Assembly: GCA_964533705.1 (NCBI GenBank)
Contig: CAZHMN010000115.1
Coordinates: 1 to 7,164, forward strand
DNA length: 7,164 nt
Direction: 5' to 3'
Source of the DNA: CAZHMN01 sp964533705
Lineage (GTDB): Bacteria > Electryoneota > B3-LCP
A program made the translations under genes and the position numbers. This document shows positions 6,540 to 7,164 of this stretch, one piece after another. The notes below the pieces were generated by a model, which was given only the letters and a program-made list of their open reading frames with translations, was not told the DNA's origin and did not search any database. Each line of letters begins with the position of its first letter. Position 1 is the first letter of the stretch.

Positions 6540-6566
6540 GTCGGGCTGAGGGGCCAGCCCGACTAC
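6540..6566 (-). repeat. REP hairpin, covarying variant
   Basis: GTCGGGCTG (6540-6548) and CAGCCCGAC (6555-6563) form a perfect 9-bp stem around AGGGGC, with CTAC (6563-6566) giving GTAG at the 5' foot on the minus strand. The loop equals that of the REPs beside the transposase, while two stem positions differ with matching changes in both arms. It lies in the leader region of the membrane-protein gene. Confidence 0.85.
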
Positions 6567-6609
6567 GAGCCATAGACCTTTTAGGACGACGCTAGAAAAC
6601 CTCCTATAT

Positions 6610-6638
6610 CCGTAGTCGGGGTCGCCCCTGACCCCGAC
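6610..6638 (+). repeat. REP hairpin, downstream end of the RAYT gene
   Basis: Arms GTCGGGGTC (6615-6623) and GACCCCGAC (6630-6638) pair perfectly around GCCCCT, with GTAG (6612-6615) at the 5' foot. The 29 bases are the exact reverse complement of 7112-7140. The hairpin begins two bases after the RAYT stop codon. It has no following U-tract, so it is not a standard terminator, but it could stabilise the transcript end. Confidence 0.92.
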
Positions 6639-6640
6639 GA

Positions 6641-7099
6641 TTATATAAATTTATCTCTATCAGTATTCCATAGAGAATTTGCAGAAGAAAAAGGAAAAAA
6701 TTCGGGAGTTTCAGCCAATCCCGCCTTCACTGGATTATTCCAAATATATTCACACTTGGAGCGATATTCCCGCTCATCCCTTATCGATCTTTCGTAGTAT
6801 TCATCCAACCAGATTTTACGCCCTGAAATACCCTGGTGCCTGTTTAACAAACGGGCAACAGATTTTTTAAATTCCTGCAGGCAGTAGCCAAGTGGTTTAT
6901 TCGGCAAAACTATCAAATGGACATGGTCTGGCATGACAACGAACTCCGGGACGAGCCAAACGCCTCTTTCTCGCAGTCTGTAAATCTGCTCGATGACTAA
7001 TTCGGCAGCCTCTGGATTTCCGAAATATGTGCTATTACCGAAGCAAGTCGTAGTAACGAAGAAGACCGCCTTTTCTCCGGGATGAATTAGCTTGGGCAT
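6641..7099 (-). CDS. REP-associated tyrosine transposase (RAYT), HUH/Y1 superfamily
   Basis: The 152-residue protein has the Y1_Tnp (IS200-like) fold signature. A first strand AVFFVTTTCFGN (11-22) is followed by the HUH metal motif VVMPDHVHLIV (54-64; His59, His61), EFKKSVARLLN (76-86), a WLDEYYERSIRDEREY segment (97-112) and EYIWNNPVKAGL (117-128), whose Tyr118 is the likely nucleophile. The DEYYERSIRDEREY and NNPVKAGL blocks point to the RAYT branch rather than IS200/IS605. By family knowledge these enzymes cut single-stranded REP DNA near a GTAG at the hairpin foot, and the flanking repeats show exactly that. The length is normal and no residue looks lost, so it is probably functional. ATG at 7099 has no clear Shine-Dalgarno: the 12-base spacer to the upstream REP hairpin leaves little room, which may keep expression low. 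The next upstream ATG (7110) is out of frame. Confidence 0.92.
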   Translation of the reverse strand: MPKLIHPGEKAVFFVTTTCFGNSTYFGNPEAAELVIEQIYRLRERGVWLVPEFVVMPDHVHLIVLPNKPLGYCLQEFKKSVARLLNRHQGISGRKIWLDEYYERSIRDEREYRSKCEYIWNNPVKAGLAETPEFFPFSSANSLWNTDRDKFI

Positions 7100-7111
7100 T
7101 TTTCTGCCATT

Positions 7112-7140
7112 GTCGGGGTCAGGGGCGACCCCGACTACGG
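7112..7140 (-). repeat. REP hairpin, upstream end of the RAYT gene
   Basis: Arms GTCGGGGTC (7112-7120) and GACCCCGAC (7127-7135) pair perfectly around AGGGGC, and CTAC (7135-7138) gives GTAG at the 5' foot on the minus strand. It is the exact inverted copy of 6610-6638. It sits in the transposase leader 12 bases before the ATG, where a folded hairpin could hinder ribosome binding. Its outer flank (GGGATTCTTTC) is shared with the truncated copy at 5805. Confidence 0.92.
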
Positions 7141-7164
7141 GATTCTTTCGTGTTATGTGTGGCC

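Larger units (their letters stand above)
6610..7140 (-). mobile_element. REP-RAYT-inverted REP unit
   Basis: A 531-bp segment starts and ends with the same 29-bp REP in inverted orientation, with the GTAG feet facing outward and the transposase gene filling the interior almost completely (2 bases from its stop to one REP, 12 from its start to the other). This is the arrangement expected of a REP-associated tyrosine transposase with its substrate repeats. Whether the unit moves as a block or the RAYT only mobilises REPs cannot be seen. I find no target-site duplication, which fits HUH enzymes. Confidence 0.75.

Noticed and set aside
6610..6638. REP hairpin after the RAYT as an intrinsic terminator
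   Set aside because: The stem is strong, but no run of T follows on the minus strand, and the identical copy upstream of the gene shows it is a REP.
5805..7140. Repeated hairpins as a CRISPR array
   Set aside because: The spacing is irregular, copies lie in both orientations, and genes rather than spacers lie between them.

Overview
The window reads as part of a metagenome-derived scaffold: a run of exactly 100 N (5705-5804) marks an assembly join. The host looks like a Gram-negative bacterium from a deep or uncultured lineage. An FCB-type phylum (Zixibacteria, KSB1, Cloacimonadota or Latescibacteria style) is my guess, based on the secreted subtilase with a DDDGNG insertion and a GNSNGKVDPGE linker before a C-terminal beta domain. 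One promoter matches the sigma70 consensus well. Every gene I can support lies on the minus strand.

Layout, in transcription order (right to left). (1) 6610-7140 is a compact REP/RAYT unit: a HUH tyrosine transposase gene (6641-7099) between two identical 29-bp inverted REP hairpins, each with GTAG at its 5' foot. (2) 5805-6566 holds an AT-rich gene for a three-helix membrane protein of unknown function (5886-6515). Further REP hairpins stand on both sides of it: one covarying, one diverged, and one cut by the N gap. (3) 3978-5645 is a complete hydantoinase B/oxoprolinase-family gene with no visible hyuA partner; a 9-nt phased repeat lies in its upstream region against the gap. (4) 1698-3901 is a probable four-gene operon behind a consensus promoter (3928-3956): an atypical response regulator, a single-domain V4R (4-vinyl reductase) protein, thioredoxin, and a YccU-like CoA-binding protein. 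(5) 1-1544 is a secreted subtilisin-family (S8) protease whose 3' end lies outside the window.

How they may work together: the four-gene operon combines a phospho-receiver, a cysteine-bearing V4R domain and thioredoxin, which suggests redox or ligand signalling, but its input and output are not visible here. The REP/RAYT part is the most distinctive. At least five REP-like hairpins sharing the GTAG foot occur within about 1.3 kb around one transposase, with compensatory stem changes in one copy. The RAYT-REP concept is known, so what may be new is this repeat family and the way it brackets an unknown membrane gene. There are no gene-free stretches over 300 bases, and I saw no tRNA, rRNA or CRISPR array.
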